Source: Rhizobium oryziradicis (GTDB lineage Bacteria > Pseudomonadota > Alphaproteobacteria > Rhizobiales > Rhizobiaceae). Taken from it: a DNA stretch of 64,000 nt. The position numbers and the translations under genes are program-made. Position 1 is the first letter of the stretch, and each line of letters opens with the position of its first letter. The notes beneath the pieces are model-generated. The model ran no database searches. It saw nothing but the letters and a program-made list of their open reading frames with translations, and was not told where the DNA came from. Positions 44,478 through 53,972 of the stretch are shown here, piece after piece. The stretch is taken from NCBI RefSeq assembly GCF_001939045.1, contig NZ_MKIM01000027.1:248001-312000 (forward strand), in the 5' to 3' direction.

Positions 44478-46571
44478 CTATTCCGTTGGTTCTTGATGCG
44501 GCACAAACAGGGCCATGCTGGTTTCGCTGATTGAAAACTGATTGTCCTGCCCGTCGTCATTGCGATTGCTGGTGTCAAAAATCCGCTCCCAGCGCGTGAC
44601 GCCGGAAATCTGGGGTAGGGTGATGGTGTCATCGCCACCGGCGTTCAAGACGCAAAACACCTTGTCTTCCTCGACATCAAACTGGGCGACATCGCGGATA
44701 TTGGAGAGATAGCAGCCAAACAGCCTGCGCTCGCCATCATGCCAGTCTCCATCCTCCAGCGGTTGGCCGTCCTGTCTGAACCAAGCGATGTCGGGGATGT
44801 TTTCAACAATATCTTCGCCGGTTAAAAACTGCTCTTGCCGCAGTGCCGGATGGGCCTTTCGCAGGGCCATAACCTGCCGGGTAAAGTCGATCAGCCCGGA
44901 GTTTACCTGTTCCCAGTTGATCCAGCTGATCTCATTGTCCTGGCAATAGGCATTGTTATTGCCGTTTTGGCTATTGCCCAGCTCATCGCCGCCCAGCAGC
45001 ATCGGCACGCCCTGGCTGAACACCAAGGTGGCAATCATGTTTTTAACGCGCAGGAACCGTCGCGCATTGATTGCCTCATCATCGGTGGGGCCTTCAGCGC
45101 CGAGATTATAGGCGTGATTGTTGGAATGGCCGTCGCGATTGTCCTCGCCATTGGCCTCATTGTGCTTTTCATTATAAGATACAACATCTTGCAGCGTAAA
45201 GCCGTCGTGGGCGCTCAGCAGATTGACTGACGAGGAGGCGGTCCGACCCGAGTGGTTAAATTGCACCGATGAGCCAGCAAAGCGGGCCGCCATATCCGCC
45301 GCCTGTCCGCCATCCTGCTTCCAGAAACAACGCGTGGTGTCGCGATACTTATCGTTCCACTCGCGAAACGGCGGTGGGAAGCCGCCCACCTGATAGCCGC
45401 CGGAGCCGATGTCCCAAGGTTCGGCAATCAGCTTGACACCGGACAGGATCGGATCCTGCCGGATGGCATTGAAAAACGTGCCTTCTCGATCAAAATCCGG
45501 ATTTTCGCGACCCAGCGTGCTGGCCAGATCAAAGCGGAAGCCATCGATATGCATGGTGCCAACCCAATAGCGCAGACTGTCCAGCACCATGCGCAACACC
45601 ATCGGGTGCGATGCATTCAAGGTGTTGCCGGTGCCGGTGGTGTCAAAGGTATGGCGCGGATTTTCAGGCGATGCGCGATAATAGGAAAGGTTATCAAGGC
45701 CGCGATAGCTCAGCGTGGGGCCGAGTTCCGAGCCTTCGGCAGTGTGGTTATAGACCACATCCATGATCACTTCGATGCCGGCTGCGTGGAAGCGTCGCAC
45801 CATGGTTTTGAACTCGGTGATATGCTTTGATGACATGAACCGCGGCTGCGGCGCGAAAAAGCCAATGGGCTGATAGCCCCAATAATTGCGCAGGCCTTTT
45901 TCCACCAGATAGCGGTCATCGACAAAGCTTTGTATGGGCAAAAGCTCAATGGCGGTGATGCCAAGCTTGGTCAGGTGATCAAGGATCGGATCGGCGCACA
46001 TGCCCATAAAGGTGCCGCGCAAATGCTCTGGCACATCGGGGTGCAGCATGGTCATGCCGCGCACATGTGCTTCATAAATAATGGTGTCCGTCCATGGCCG
46101 CCGAATGGCTTCATCACCGTCCCAGTCAAACGCCGGATCCTGCACCACGCTTTTCATCATAAAGGGAGCGCTGTCGCGCTCATCGAACGAGAGATCGCCG
46201 TTGTCATCGCCAACGGTATAGCCATAAAGCGCGTCATCCCAGATCAGATCGCCATGGAGCTGTTTGGCATAAGGATCGAGCAACAGCTTGTTGGGGTTGA
46301 ACCGCAATCCTTCTTCCGGGCGATAGGCCCCGTGGGCGCGGTAGCCATAGATGGTGCCGGGGCGCAGACCCTCAATATAGCCCGACCAGATATCGCCTTC
46401 TCTGTGGGGCAGAGCCAGCCTGGCAATCTCGTTTTGTCCATCCTCGGAAAAAAGACAAAGCTCTATCTTTTCGGCGTGAGCGGAGAATACCGCAAAATGT
46501 GTGCCTTCGCCGGTAAATTCGGCACCGAGCTCTGGTTTCATAAACGCAAGAGGAGAGAAAGAAAAAGTCAT
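44478..46571 (-). CDS. glgX: Glycogen debranching enzyme GlgX
   Basis: 697 aa GH13 isoamylase-type enzyme. The N-terminal CBM48-like domain begins GEGTHFAVFSAHAEKIELCLF. The catalytic barrel has DVVYNHTAEG, GFRFDLASTLGR (nucleophile Asp), LIAEPWDIGSGGYQVG (acid/base Glu) and LLSAHDGFTL. It cuts alpha-1,6 branches of limit dextrins. I start at ATG 46571 with AGGAG upstream; the frame is open to 46607. No other glycogen gene lies in the window, which is unusual for glgX. Confidence 0.93.
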   Translation of the reverse strand: MTFSFSPLAFMKPELGAEFTGEGTHFAVFSAHAEKIELCLFSEDGQNEIARLALPHREGDIWSGYIEGLRPGTIYGYRAHGAYRPEEGLRFNPNKLLLDPYAKQLHGDLIWDDALYGYTVGDDNGDLSFDERDSAPFMMKSVVQDPAFDWDGDEAIRRPWTDTIIYEAHVRGMTMLHPDVPEHLRGTFMGMCADPILDHLTKLGITAIELLPIQSFVDDRYLVEKGLRNYWGYQPIGFFAPQPRFMSSKHITEFKTMVRRFHAAGIEVIMDVVYNHTAEGSELGPTLSYRGLDNLSYYRASPENPRHTFDTTGTGNTLNASHPMVLRMVLDSLRYWVGTMHIDGFRFDLASTLGRENPDFDREGTFFNAIRQDPILSGVKLIAEPWDIGSGGYQVGGFPPPFREWNDKYRDTTRCFWKQDGGQAADMAARFAGSSVQFNHSGRTASSSVNLLSAHDGFTLQDVVSYNEKHNEANGEDNRDGHSNNHAYNLGAEGPTDDEAINARRFLRVKNMIATLVFSQGVPMLLGGDELGNSQNGNNNAYCQDNEISWINWEQVNSGLIDFTRQVMALRKAHPALRQEQFLTGEDIVENIPDIAWFRQDGQPLEDGDWHDGERRLFGCYLSNIRDVAQFDVEEDKVFCVLNAGGDDTITLPQISGVTRWERIFDTSNRNDDGQDNQFSISETSMALFVPHQEPTE

Positions 46572-46887
46572 GAAGCGCGGCTCCTGAAGAGTGTCGGCAA
46601 GGTGCAATCATCATCGACCGCTAGAGCGCTGTAGGTTTTATCAAACGTACATGGCTATCGGCACTCGTTTGTCAAAGCGTCGTTCGGGAAGTGGGGTCGG
46701 CATTTCAGGCGTAACGTTTGAGAAGGCCGCGTTTCCACAGTCTCTGGCTTGTCCTACAAGCCATGAGCGGGCAAAATGTTCCTGTCAAAAGAGACAATAT
46801 TTTAGCAAGAGCCGTTAAAACGCCAAAAGCCCAGCCGATTTTTGAACCGGCCGGGCCTTTATAAAAAGCGCGTTTCAGACGATGGCT
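46572..46887. other. Intergenic region upstream of glgX
   Basis: About 315 bp without a supported gene. It contains the terminator of the downstream hydrolase (46825-46860) and the presumed glgX promoter. Confidence 0.45.
46825..46860. terminator. Terminator of the Tat-exported hydrolase gene
   Basis: Thirteen-base stem AAAAGCCCAGCCG / CGGCCGGGCCTTT with two wobble pairs, then T-rich sequence on the minus strand. Confidence 0.7.
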
Positions 46888-47787
46888 TTAAGCCGCAACG
46901 CTTCGGAAAAACTGCATGCTGGCATCAATAGCACCGGGAATCTGGGTGGTATGATTGCCCAGGATCACATCTGATTTAATGGACACCTTGGCCGCTTGTG
47001 CCCGTTTGATCAAAAGCTCCTGGCCGTCATCAAAATGGGTTTCTTCTGAGGCATGCAGCAAAAGCGTCGGGCATTTGAAGCTATGGGCGTAGCAAACGGC
47101 GCTGCGCACCTCAAATTCATGCGGATTGCTGTCGTCAAAGCGAATATCGTCGGGATAGCGATTGAAAAAGCGGAACGCATTGGGATTGCCGGAAATCGGC
47201 ACGCTGGCGCGAAAGCGATGGGTGCTCATGGATGCCAGCATGGCAAGGGCACCGCCCACGCTGTGGCCAGCCAAAAACACCCGCTTGCGATCGACACCGG
47301 GCAAATGGGCGAGGCGCTCGGCGGCGGCCAGCACATCGCTCACCTCATCATAAAAGCCGGAAAAAATACCCATCTGGCCATTTTCTCCACGCAATGATGG
47401 CATCATCACCACATAACCTGCATCAACATAGGCTTTAAGTGGTTGCCACTGGCCAATGCCCATGGCGTTGCCACCGTGAAGAAACAGCACCGCAGGCTTG
47501 AGTTTTTTCTCGCGCTTGTATTTTGAAACCCAGGCCGTCAGCGAAAGCTGTCCGCCGCGACCGGATCGATAAAACACCCGCTCCGCATCAGCGGGTGTTT
47601 CAAGCGGCTCGTATTTATCGGGGGCAGGGCCTTTTTGGAGCAGGTGAGTGCTAAAATGCTCGCGCGCTTTCATGTAGTCATGGCTTAAAAGGCGCGGCTC
47701 TGCCGGAATATCAAAGGCCCGTGCCATGGAGGGGGCTGCGCAGGCCGCAGCCATTCCCGCCAATACGCTTCTGCGTGTGAGTTTCAT
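46888..47787 (-). CDS. Alpha/beta hydrolase with Tat signal
   Basis: 299 aa. A twin-arginine signal (LTRRSVLAGMAAACA, ending near MARA|FDI) predicts Tat export. The hydrolase body has FLHGGNAMGIG (oxyanion), the nucleophile elbow GHSVGGALAML, a distal acid region and a C-terminal His in VILGNHTTQIPG. It looks like prolyl-oligopeptidase/dienelactone-hydrolase relatives; substrate unknown. ATG 47787 fits the Tat signal. Confidence 0.8.
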   Translation of the reverse strand: MKLTRRSVLAGMAAACAAPSMARAFDIPAEPRLLSHDYMKAREHFSTHLLQKGPAPDKYEPLETPADAERVFYRSGRGGQLSLTAWVSKYKREKKLKPAVLFLHGGNAMGIGQWQPLKAYVDAGYVVMMPSLRGENGQMGIFSGFYDEVSDVLAAAERLAHLPGVDRKRVFLAGHSVGGALAMLASMSTHRFRASVPISGNPNAFRFFNRYPDDIRFDDSNPHEFEVRSAVCYAHSFKCPTLLLHASEETHFDDGQELLIKRAQAAKVSIKSDVILGNHTTQIPGAIDASMQFFRSVAA

Positions 47788-48197
47788 GCTGCTCTCAAAT
47801 TTTAATACCATTCGCAAAAATACTCCATGAAATACCTGCTATGGTGCATTGCTTTGCCGGGTACGCCAAGACACTTTTTTTTGAGCGTTTCTGGCGAGGG
47901 CGTGTTCGCGCCTGTTTTCATGTCCATTTTATGACATGAGTCGTTGCATAAGCATAATCCCGCCCCATATCCCGCATCAGAAAAAGGTGACAGAATGTCG
48001 TTGCCTTGGAAATTCGATGCATGATTTTATGCATTTGCTAATATTTTCAGCAATGATGAAACGCGCTGTTTCAGCAAGCCGCCCATGCACTGCCAAAAAC
48101 GCTTAGTTTTCAGGCTTTCTTTGCCAATTTGGGTCAATCCAAAATATTCTGGGCAAATTGTGCACGCTTCTTGCATTGCTGGAGAGGTTGTATTCAT
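47788..48197. other. Divergent intergenic region
   Basis: About 410 bp between the hydrolase and the ATP-grasp gene. It must hold both promoters. The 96-codon minus frame at 48027-48317 overlaps the ATP-grasp gene and looks like a shadow. I see no clear operator. Confidence 0.45.
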
Positions 48198-49634
48198 ATG
48201 TATAAAAAAAGGGGGATAGCGCCATTGGCATTTGATGAAATGATCAAGGCGGACGGCAGTCCGCGCGGGCCGTATGACAAGTTCTTCGAGTGGTATTCCA
48301 GTCAGGATCCCAAGCATCTGATTGCCAAATCACGCGATGCAGAAACAATTTTCAGAAGAACCGGCATTACATTTGCCGTTTATGGTCACGAGGATTCGTC
48401 TGAAAAGCTGATCCCTTTCGACCTCATTCCGCGCATCATCTCGGCGAAGGAGTGGCGCAAGCTGGCGCAGGGCATCGAGCAGCGGGTTTTGGCGCTGAAT
48501 GCTTTTCTGGATGACATTTATCACAAGCAGGAAATTATCAAGGCAGGTCGCATCCCGCGCGAACTGATTGAAAATAATGTGGCCTTCCTGCCGGAGATGA
48601 TCGGCTTTCGCCCGCCCGGTGGCGTTTACACCCATATTGTCGGCACCGATATTGTGCGCACCGGCGAGGGTGAGTTTTACGTGCTGGAGGACAACGCCCG
48701 CACGCCATCCGGTGTCAGCTATATGCTGGAAAACCGCGAAACCATGATGCAGATGTTTCCTGAGCTGTTTCAGGCCAACAAGGTGCAGCGCGTTGAAGAT
48801 TACCCCTATCTTTTGCGCCAATCGCTGGCATCGCTGGCCCCTCCGGGCTGCAAGGGCAAGCCGCGTGTGGCGGTGTTGACCCCCGGCATCTACAATTCGG
48901 CCTATTATGAACATTCGTTTTTGGCCGACATGATGGGCGTGGAGCTGGTGGAAGGCTCGGATTTGCGCGTCATTGACGGCAAGGTGAAAATGCGCACCAC
49001 CCGTGGCTATGAGGCCATTGATGTGCTCTATCGCCGCGTGGATGATGATTATCTCGATCCGATGACTTTCCGCCCGGATAGCTGCCTTGGCATTCCGGGG
49101 ATTATGGATGTGTATCGCGCTGGCAATATCACCATTGCCAATGCGCCCGGCACCGGAATTTCCGATGACAAGGCGATTTATTCCTACATGCCGGAAATTG
49201 TCGAGTTTTACACTGGCCGCAAGGCGATTTTGGAAAACGTGCCCACCTGGCGCTGTTCCGAAGCCAATAGCCTGAAATATGTGCTGGAGCATCTGGAAGA
49301 GCTGGTGGTCAAGGAAGTGCATGGCTCTGGCGGTTATGGCATGTTGGTTGGCCCAACCGCGTCCAAAAAAGAGCGCGCCATTTTTGCTGAAAAGCTGAAA
49401 GCCCGACCCAGCAATTACATCGCTCAGCCTACGCTGTCGCTCTCCACAGTGCCGATTTTGGTCAACAAGGGCATAGCACCCCGGCATGTGGATTTGCGTC
49501 CCTATGTGCTGGTGTCAGACAAGGTGCAAATCATTCCCGGTGGCCTGACCCGTGTGGCGTTGAAGCAAGGATCGCTGGTGGTCAATTCCAGCCAGGGCGG
49601 CGGCACCAAGGACACTTGGGTACTGGAGGACTGA
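48198..49634 (+). CDS. Circularly permuted type 2 ATP-grasp protein
   Basis: 478 aa. The family pattern starts AFDEMIKADGSPRGPYD and continues with LIPFDLIPRIISAKEW, VLEDNARTPSGVSYMLENR and the C-terminal NSSQGGGTKDTWVLED. ATP-grasp enzymes join carboxylates to amines or thiols. The natural substrate is unknown. ATG 48198 has GGAGAGG ten bases upstream. It is followed with overlapping or short gaps by the alpha-E and transglutaminase genes, the recognised three-gene cassette of this family. Confidence 0.92.
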   Translation: MYKKRGIAPLAFDEMIKADGSPRGPYDKFFEWYSSQDPKHLIAKSRDAETIFRRTGITFAVYGHEDSSEKLIPFDLIPRIISAKEWRKLAQGIEQRVLALNAFLDDIYHKQEIIKAGRIPRELIENNVAFLPEMIGFRPPGGVYTHIVGTDIVRTGEGEFYVLEDNARTPSGVSYMLENRETMMQMFPELFQANKVQRVEDYPYLLRQSLASLAPPGCKGKPRVAVLTPGIYNSAYYEHSFLADMMGVELVEGSDLRVIDGKVKMRTTRGYEAIDVLYRRVDDDYLDPMTFRPDSCLGIPGIMDVYRAGNITIANAPGTGISDDKAIYSYMPEIVEFYTGRKAILENVPTWRCSEANSLKYVLEHLEELVVKEVHGSGGYGMLVGPTASKKERAIFAEKLKARPSNYIAQPTLSLSTVPILVNKGIAPRHVDLRPYVLVSDKVQIIPGGLTRVALKQGSLVVNSSQGGGTKDTWVLED

Positions 49635-49639
49635 TGGTT

Positions 49640-50581
49640 ATGCTCGGAAGAACTGCAAACGGGCTCTACTGGATGTTCCGTTATATTGAGCGCGCTGAAA
49701 ATATTGCGCGGCTGGTGGATGCGGGTCTGCGGGTGTCGCTCACCCGCTCCGGTGCCACCGATGAGGATTGGAATGGCGTTTTGCAAAGCGCCGATGTGCT
49801 GGATATTTTTCTTGAGAAATATGACAAAGTCACCTCGGCGGATGCGATTGACTTTCTGTTGAGGGATCAGGCCAATCCGTCCAGCGTCATGTCTTGTGTG
49901 GATTCGGCCCGCAACAATGCCCGCATGGTGCGCACAGCCCTGACGCGCGAAACTTGGGAAGCCACCAATGAGTGCTGGATAACCATGAAGCAATTGCTGG
50001 CCCGCAGGCTGAAATCTGCGGATCTGCCGGAAACCATTGATACGGTCAAGCGCAGTGCAGGGCTGATCCGTGGTGCCTTCCATGGTTCGATGTTGCGCAA
50101 TGAGATCTATAATTTTGCGCGCATTGGCACATTTATGGAGCGGGCCGATAACACCAGCCGTATTCTGGATGTGAAATATTACGTGCTTTTGCCAGCCGTC
50201 ACGCAAGTGGGTTCGTCGCTCGACAATATCCAGTGGGAATCCATCCTGCGCTCCGTCTCGGCCCATCGCTCCTACCGCTGGGTCTATGATGGCGAGTATT
50301 TGGCCTCGAATATTGCTGATTTTCTGATTTTGAACGGGCAAATGCCACGATCGCTGGCCTATTCCTATGAGAAGATTGTCAGCAATCTTGGCTATATTGC
50401 CAAGGAATATGGTGAGCGGCTCCCGGCCCATAAAACGGCAGATGACATTCGCGCATCATTAAACTCCACCAACATTGCTCAGATCATGGATTTGGGCCTT
50501 CACGAGTTTCTCGATAATTTCATCGCTCTCAACAATAAGTTGGGGCAGGAAGTTATCGAGGGCTACCGGTTCTACAGCTGA
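49640..50581 (+). CDS. Alpha-E domain protein
   Basis: 313 aa, almost entirely helical. It begins MLGRTANGLYWMFRYIERAENIAR, whose N-terminal RTANGLYWM is the alpha-E hallmark, and has LDNIQWESILRSVSAHRSYRW near the middle. ATG 49640 is ten bases after GGAGG; ATG 49634, inside the ATP-grasp stop, is also possible. Function unknown, but it always pairs with the ATP-grasp protein upstream. The transglutaminase gene follows 14 bp later. Confidence 0.88.
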   Translation: MLGRTANGLYWMFRYIERAENIARLVDAGLRVSLTRSGATDEDWNGVLQSADVLDIFLEKYDKVTSADAIDFLLRDQANPSSVMSCVDSARNNARMVRTALTRETWEATNECWITMKQLLARRLKSADLPETIDTVKRSAGLIRGAFHGSMLRNEIYNFARIGTFMERADNTSRILDVKYYVLLPAVTQVGSSLDNIQWESILRSVSAHRSYRWVYDGEYLASNIADFLILNGQMPRSLAYSYEKIVSNLGYIAKEYGERLPAHKTADDIRASLNSTNIAQIMDLGLHEFLDNFIALNNKLGQEVIEGYRFYS

Positions 50582-50595
50582 GGTGGGCACATAGA

Positions 50596-51468
50596 ATGCG
50601 TTTGAAAATCAAACACGTGACGGAATACCGCTATGACGAGCCGGTTCAGTTTTCTCTGCAACGGCTGCGCCTGACGCCGGTTGAAGGACCGGGCCTTCGT
50701 GTCTTGTCGTGGAATATTGCGGTGGATGGTGCCAAGGTTGAAGCCGGATTTAACGATCAGTTTGGCAACCACACCCATCTGGTGTCCTATGAGGGCGAAA
50801 GCAGCTCAGTGCGCATTGTGGCAACGGGCGAGGTGGAAACCGAGGATCGTGCTGGCGTCTACGGCCCGCATGTCGGCTATGTTCCGCTCTGGCTTTATCT
50901 TCGCGATACGCCGTTTACCAAAGCGGGAAAGCTGACAAAAGAGCTGGTCAAAAGTCTCGAAGGCGACACCGATCTTGCCAAAATGCACGATATGATGGGC
51001 AAGCTGCATCAGCAGGTGCGTTATATGCCGGGGGCAACCGATACCGAAACCACCGCCGAGCAGGCGTTGGAAGTCGGCTCCGGCGTGTGCCAGGATCACA
51101 GCCACATCATCATTGCGGCGGCCCGGTTCATGCAGTTCCCGGCGCGCTACGTGTCTGGCTATCTCAAGATGGATGATGTGGAGGAGCAGGTGGCTACCCA
51201 CGCCTGGGCCGAAGTCAACCTTCCCGGTCTCGGCTGGGTTGGATTTGACGCCGCCAACAACGTCTGCCCCGATGACCGCTACGTGCGTTTGGCAACGGGC
51301 CTTTGCTATTCCGACGCCGCACCGATTTCCGGCATGCGCATTGGCATTGCGGATGAAGAGATGAGCGTGGTGGTGACGGTGACGGATCAGACGCAAAGTC
51401 AATCGCAAAGCCAGTCACAAAGCGAGTCCAAGGGTCAATCCCAAGGTCAATCATCTGGCCAGAGTTGA
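50596..51468 (+). CDS. Transglutaminase-like protein with Gln/Ser-rich tail
   Basis: 290 aa. The N-terminal beta domain starts RLKIKHVTEYRYDEPV. The transglutaminase core carries the triad Cys in GSGVCQDHSH, His in THAWAEV and Asp in GFDAANN. No signal peptide. After about residue 265 the protein ends in a low-complexity Gln/Ser tail (51391-51465) that is not part of the family core. It completes the ATP-grasp/alpha-E/transglutaminase cassette, and could act as an amide-bond hydrolase or ligase. Its last 18 bp overlap the 3' end of the convergent LysR gene. Confidence 0.9.
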   Translation: MRLKIKHVTEYRYDEPVQFSLQRLRLTPVEGPGLRVLSWNIAVDGAKVEAGFNDQFGNHTHLVSYEGESSSVRIVATGEVETEDRAGVYGPHVGYVPLWLYLRDTPFTKAGKLTKELVKSLEGDTDLAKMHDMMGKLHQQVRYMPGATDTETTAEQALEVGSGVCQDHSHIIIAAARFMQFPARYVSGYLKMDDVEEQVATHAWAEVNLPGLGWVGFDAANNVCPDDRYVRLATGLCYSDAAPISGMRIGIADEEMSVVVTVTDQTQSQSQSQSQSESKGQSQGQSSGQS

Positions 51469-52290
51469 GATCAGAAAATCCATCACGGCCCTAACGCGCG
51501 GTGCACGGCGAATATCGTCGTGCACCAGCATCCACAACTCGCGCGGCGGCGGGGTGAGGGCGCTGGTCAGCTTTTTCAAACGCGGATCGCCATCGCCAAG
51601 ATAATCGGGCAGGAGCGCGACGCCCAAGCCTGAGGCCGCCGCTTGTGCTTGCGCCTGGGCATCACTGCTGCGCAGCACCACCCGTCTGGCTCCAAGCTGT
51701 GCCAGTAGCCACGTTTGCTGCGGCATGGAATTGTACTCTTCGTGATAGGTGATGAATTCCCAGTGGTCTTCGAGCACCTGATAGGTGTGGTTTGCAAAAA
51801 AGAAGAACGGAATATCGCGCAGCTTGCGCGCAATCAGCCCCGGCGTGTTGGGCCGCGAAAGACGCAGCGCAATATCTGCTTCTCCCTTGTTGAGATTGGC
51901 GAAGTCTTTTTCTCCCGTCAGCCGGATATCGATGTCGGGATAGCGTTGGCGCAGTGCAAGAAGGCGCGGGGCCAGCGCCATCGTGGCAAGGCTCGGGGGT
52001 GCGGAAATATGCACCACCCCCGCTAAGCTGTTACCAGCACCATGGGCGGCCCGCTCAACACTTGCCATCGCTTCTTCCACTGGCGTGCCAAGGGCCGCCA
52101 GCCTCTTTCCCACAGGCGTCAGCTTCACCTCGCGTGCAAGCCGCTCGACCAGCTTGACGCCCAGATCCTGCTCCAGCGTGGAGATGCGGCGTGCCACCGT
52201 AGTGTGATCGACATGCAGCGTGCGCGCCGCTGCCGAAAAGCTGCCCGCTTGCGCCACAGCCAGAAAGGTGCGGTAATCATCCCAGTTCAT
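51451..52290 (-). CDS. LysR-family transcriptional regulator
   Basis: 279 aa. The helix-turn-helix is in FLAVAQAGSFSAAARTLHVD and HTTVARRISTLEQDLG. The effector domain begins near GVVHISAPPSLATM. I place the start at ATG 52290 by family alignment (MNWDDYRTFLAV); the frame is open to 52335. It is divergent from the quinone oxidoreductase gene with about 100 bp between, the usual layout for a LysR regulator and its target. Confidence 0.88.
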   Translation of the reverse strand: MNWDDYRTFLAVAQAGSFSAAARTLHVDHTTVARRISTLEQDLGVKLVERLAREVKLTPVGKRLAALGTPVEEAMASVERAAHGAGNSLAGVVHISAPPSLATMALAPRLLALRQRYPDIDIRLTGEKDFANLNKGEADIALRLSRPNTPGLIARKLRDIPFFFFANHTYQVLEDHWEFITYHEEYNSMPQQTWLLAQLGARRVVLRSSDAQAQAQAAASGLGVALLPDYLGDGDPRLKKLTSALTPPPRELWMLVHDDIRRAPRVRAVMDFLISTLAR

Positions 52291-52391
52291 CGGTGCATTT
52301 TTCCATAGGTACTGTGCAGTTTTCTGCAATTTCACCCATGTTAATCCAGCGCTATGTCATTTGCATGCGAATTTACACAAGGATGCTGATG

Positions 52392-53363
52392 ATGAATGAG
52401 ATGATGGAATTTGACATGCCCGGCGAAGCAAATGTGCTCACGCTTGCGAATCGTCCGCTTGCAGCGCTTAATCCCGGCGAAATCCGCTTGCGCCAGACGC
52501 AGATTGGCGTGAATTTCGTGGATATTTATCATCGGCAAGGCCTCTATCCCTTGCCTCTGCCTGCGGTTCCGGGCGTTGAGGCGGTGGGTATTGTCGAGGC
52601 GGTGGCCGATGATGTTCGTAACCTTCATCCCGGAGATCGCGTGGCCTATGCCTGTCTTCCGGCTGGCAGCTATGCAAGCTTTCGCAACCTTCCGGCCTCC
52701 ATGGCCATTCCGCTTCCCGATACTCTGGATGATCGGGCGATTGCGGGTTCTTTCCTGCGTGGGTTAACGGCCCATATGTTGCTGGAAACGGTCACATCAG
52801 TCAAACCGGGCCAGACAGTGTTGATCCACGCCGCAGCCGGTGGCCTGGGTTTGATCTTGACCCAATGGGCCAAGCAAAAGGGTGCCACCACCATTGGCAC
52901 GGTCAGCACCACGACGAAGGCTGATCTGGCCGTTGCCCATGGTTTGGACCATCCCATTGTCTACACTGAAAGCGACTTTGTGGCGCAAACGCTGCAACTG
53001 ACCGACGGCAAGGGTGTTGATTATGTCATTGATGGCATTGGCGCAGATGTGTTGCTGGCGAGTTTTGCAGCGCTCAAACCGTTTGGCATGGTTGCCTCAA
53101 TTGGCCAGACGGCAGGGCCTGTCGCCGCGATTGATCCCAAACTTCTAACAAACCGCGGCTTCATGCGCCCAAGCATTCTGGCTCTGACGGCGGATAAGCG
53201 GGCCTACCGAACAGCGGCAGAGGCCTGGCTTACCATGCTTGCCACTGGCATGCGCCTTGAGGAGGGCCATACCTATCCTTTGGCTGAGGCGGCGAAGGCC
53301 CATCAGGATATGGAGCAAAGACGCACAACCGGGCCGGTGCGGCTATCGACCGGCAATGCTTGA
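52392..53363 (+). CDS. NADPH:quinone oxidoreductase (zinc-free MDR family)
   Basis: About 323 aa. It has GVNFVDIYHRQGLYPLPLP near the N-terminus, the substrate-domain VPGVEAVGIV, and the nucleotide-binding fold GQTVLIHAAAGGLGLILTQ with the A-A-G-G-L-G loop typical of quinone oxidoreductases. No catalytic zinc ligands are present. Starts at 52383, 52389 or 52392 are possible behind AAGGA. The divergent LysR regulator probably controls it. Confidence 0.88.
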   Translation: MNEMMEFDMPGEANVLTLANRPLAALNPGEIRLRQTQIGVNFVDIYHRQGLYPLPLPAVPGVEAVGIVEAVADDVRNLHPGDRVAYACLPAGSYASFRNLPASMAIPLPDTLDDRAIAGSFLRGLTAHMLLETVTSVKPGQTVLIHAAAGGLGLILTQWAKQKGATTIGTVSTTTKADLAVAHGLDHPIVYTESDFVAQTLQLTDGKGVDYVIDGIGADVLLASFAALKPFGMVASIGQTAGPVAAIDPKLLTNRGFMRPSILALTADKRAYRTAAEAWLTMLATGMRLEEGHTYPLAEAAKAHQDMEQRRTTGPVRLSTGNA

Positions 53364-53450
53364 GCAGGCATTACTTGAGCGGGTGGTGCAAAATCGATTC
53401 CGCTTTGCGAAGAGATAGGATAGATTCTGTCGCAAATCAGGACAGACGCA

Positions 53451-53921
53451 ATGTTGTTTGGGCAATCAATCTTTCAATCCGTTGTAGAGCGGCTTTCCCT
53501 CGAAGATGAGGAAAAGCCCGAGGATCCGCCTGTTGTGCGGGCCTATCGGGTTGCGGGCTTGAGCACGGGCTTTGTGCAAGACAATGGTTTGATGCAGCAG
53601 GCACCAGCGGATTGGGCGCAAGACCGGTATTTAGACCTGATGGCCGACGGCATTTTGCCGCCTGTTTTGCCTGAGATACCCGCTTTGCCTGAGATGCCTG
53701 CGCATCTTGGCCGCTTGAGCGCCGCTGAAATCGCTGAGGATCTGGGGTTGAAAGACGCCGACGATATGGTGGCGCTGCAAGCCAAGCGCCGGGCGTTTGC
53801 CATGAACAATCACCCGGACCGGGTTGATGCGGCCTTTGCAGATGCCGCCCACACCCGCATGACAATTGCCAACCAACTGGTAGACGAGGCGCTGCAAAAG
53901 CGCGCATTGCGCAAGGGGTAA
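53451..53921 (+). CDS. Uncharacterised protein with C-terminal J-domain-like segment
   Basis: 156 aa, no signal or membrane segment. The central part is Pro-rich (ILPPVLPEIPALPEMPAH). The last 55 residues read LQAKRRAFAMNNHPDRVDAA and then a helix with TRMTIANQLVDEAL: HPD between two helices is the invariant J-domain motif. The first helix is short and the domain is at the C-terminus, so it would be an atypical DnaJ-type cochaperone. ATG 53451 has CAGGA upstream. Orphan by position. Confidence 0.6.
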   Translation: MLFGQSIFQSVVERLSLEDEEKPEDPPVVRAYRVAGLSTGFVQDNGLMQQAPADWAQDRYLDLMADGILPPVLPEIPALPEMPAHLGRLSAAEIAEDLGLKDADDMVALQAKRRAFAMNNHPDRVDAAFADAAHTRMTIANQLVDEALQKRALRKG

Positions 53922-53972
53922 AAACTCTCGGCCTGGGTTGCAAGCCGAGATGAGGGTCAAGTGCGCCTGTGA

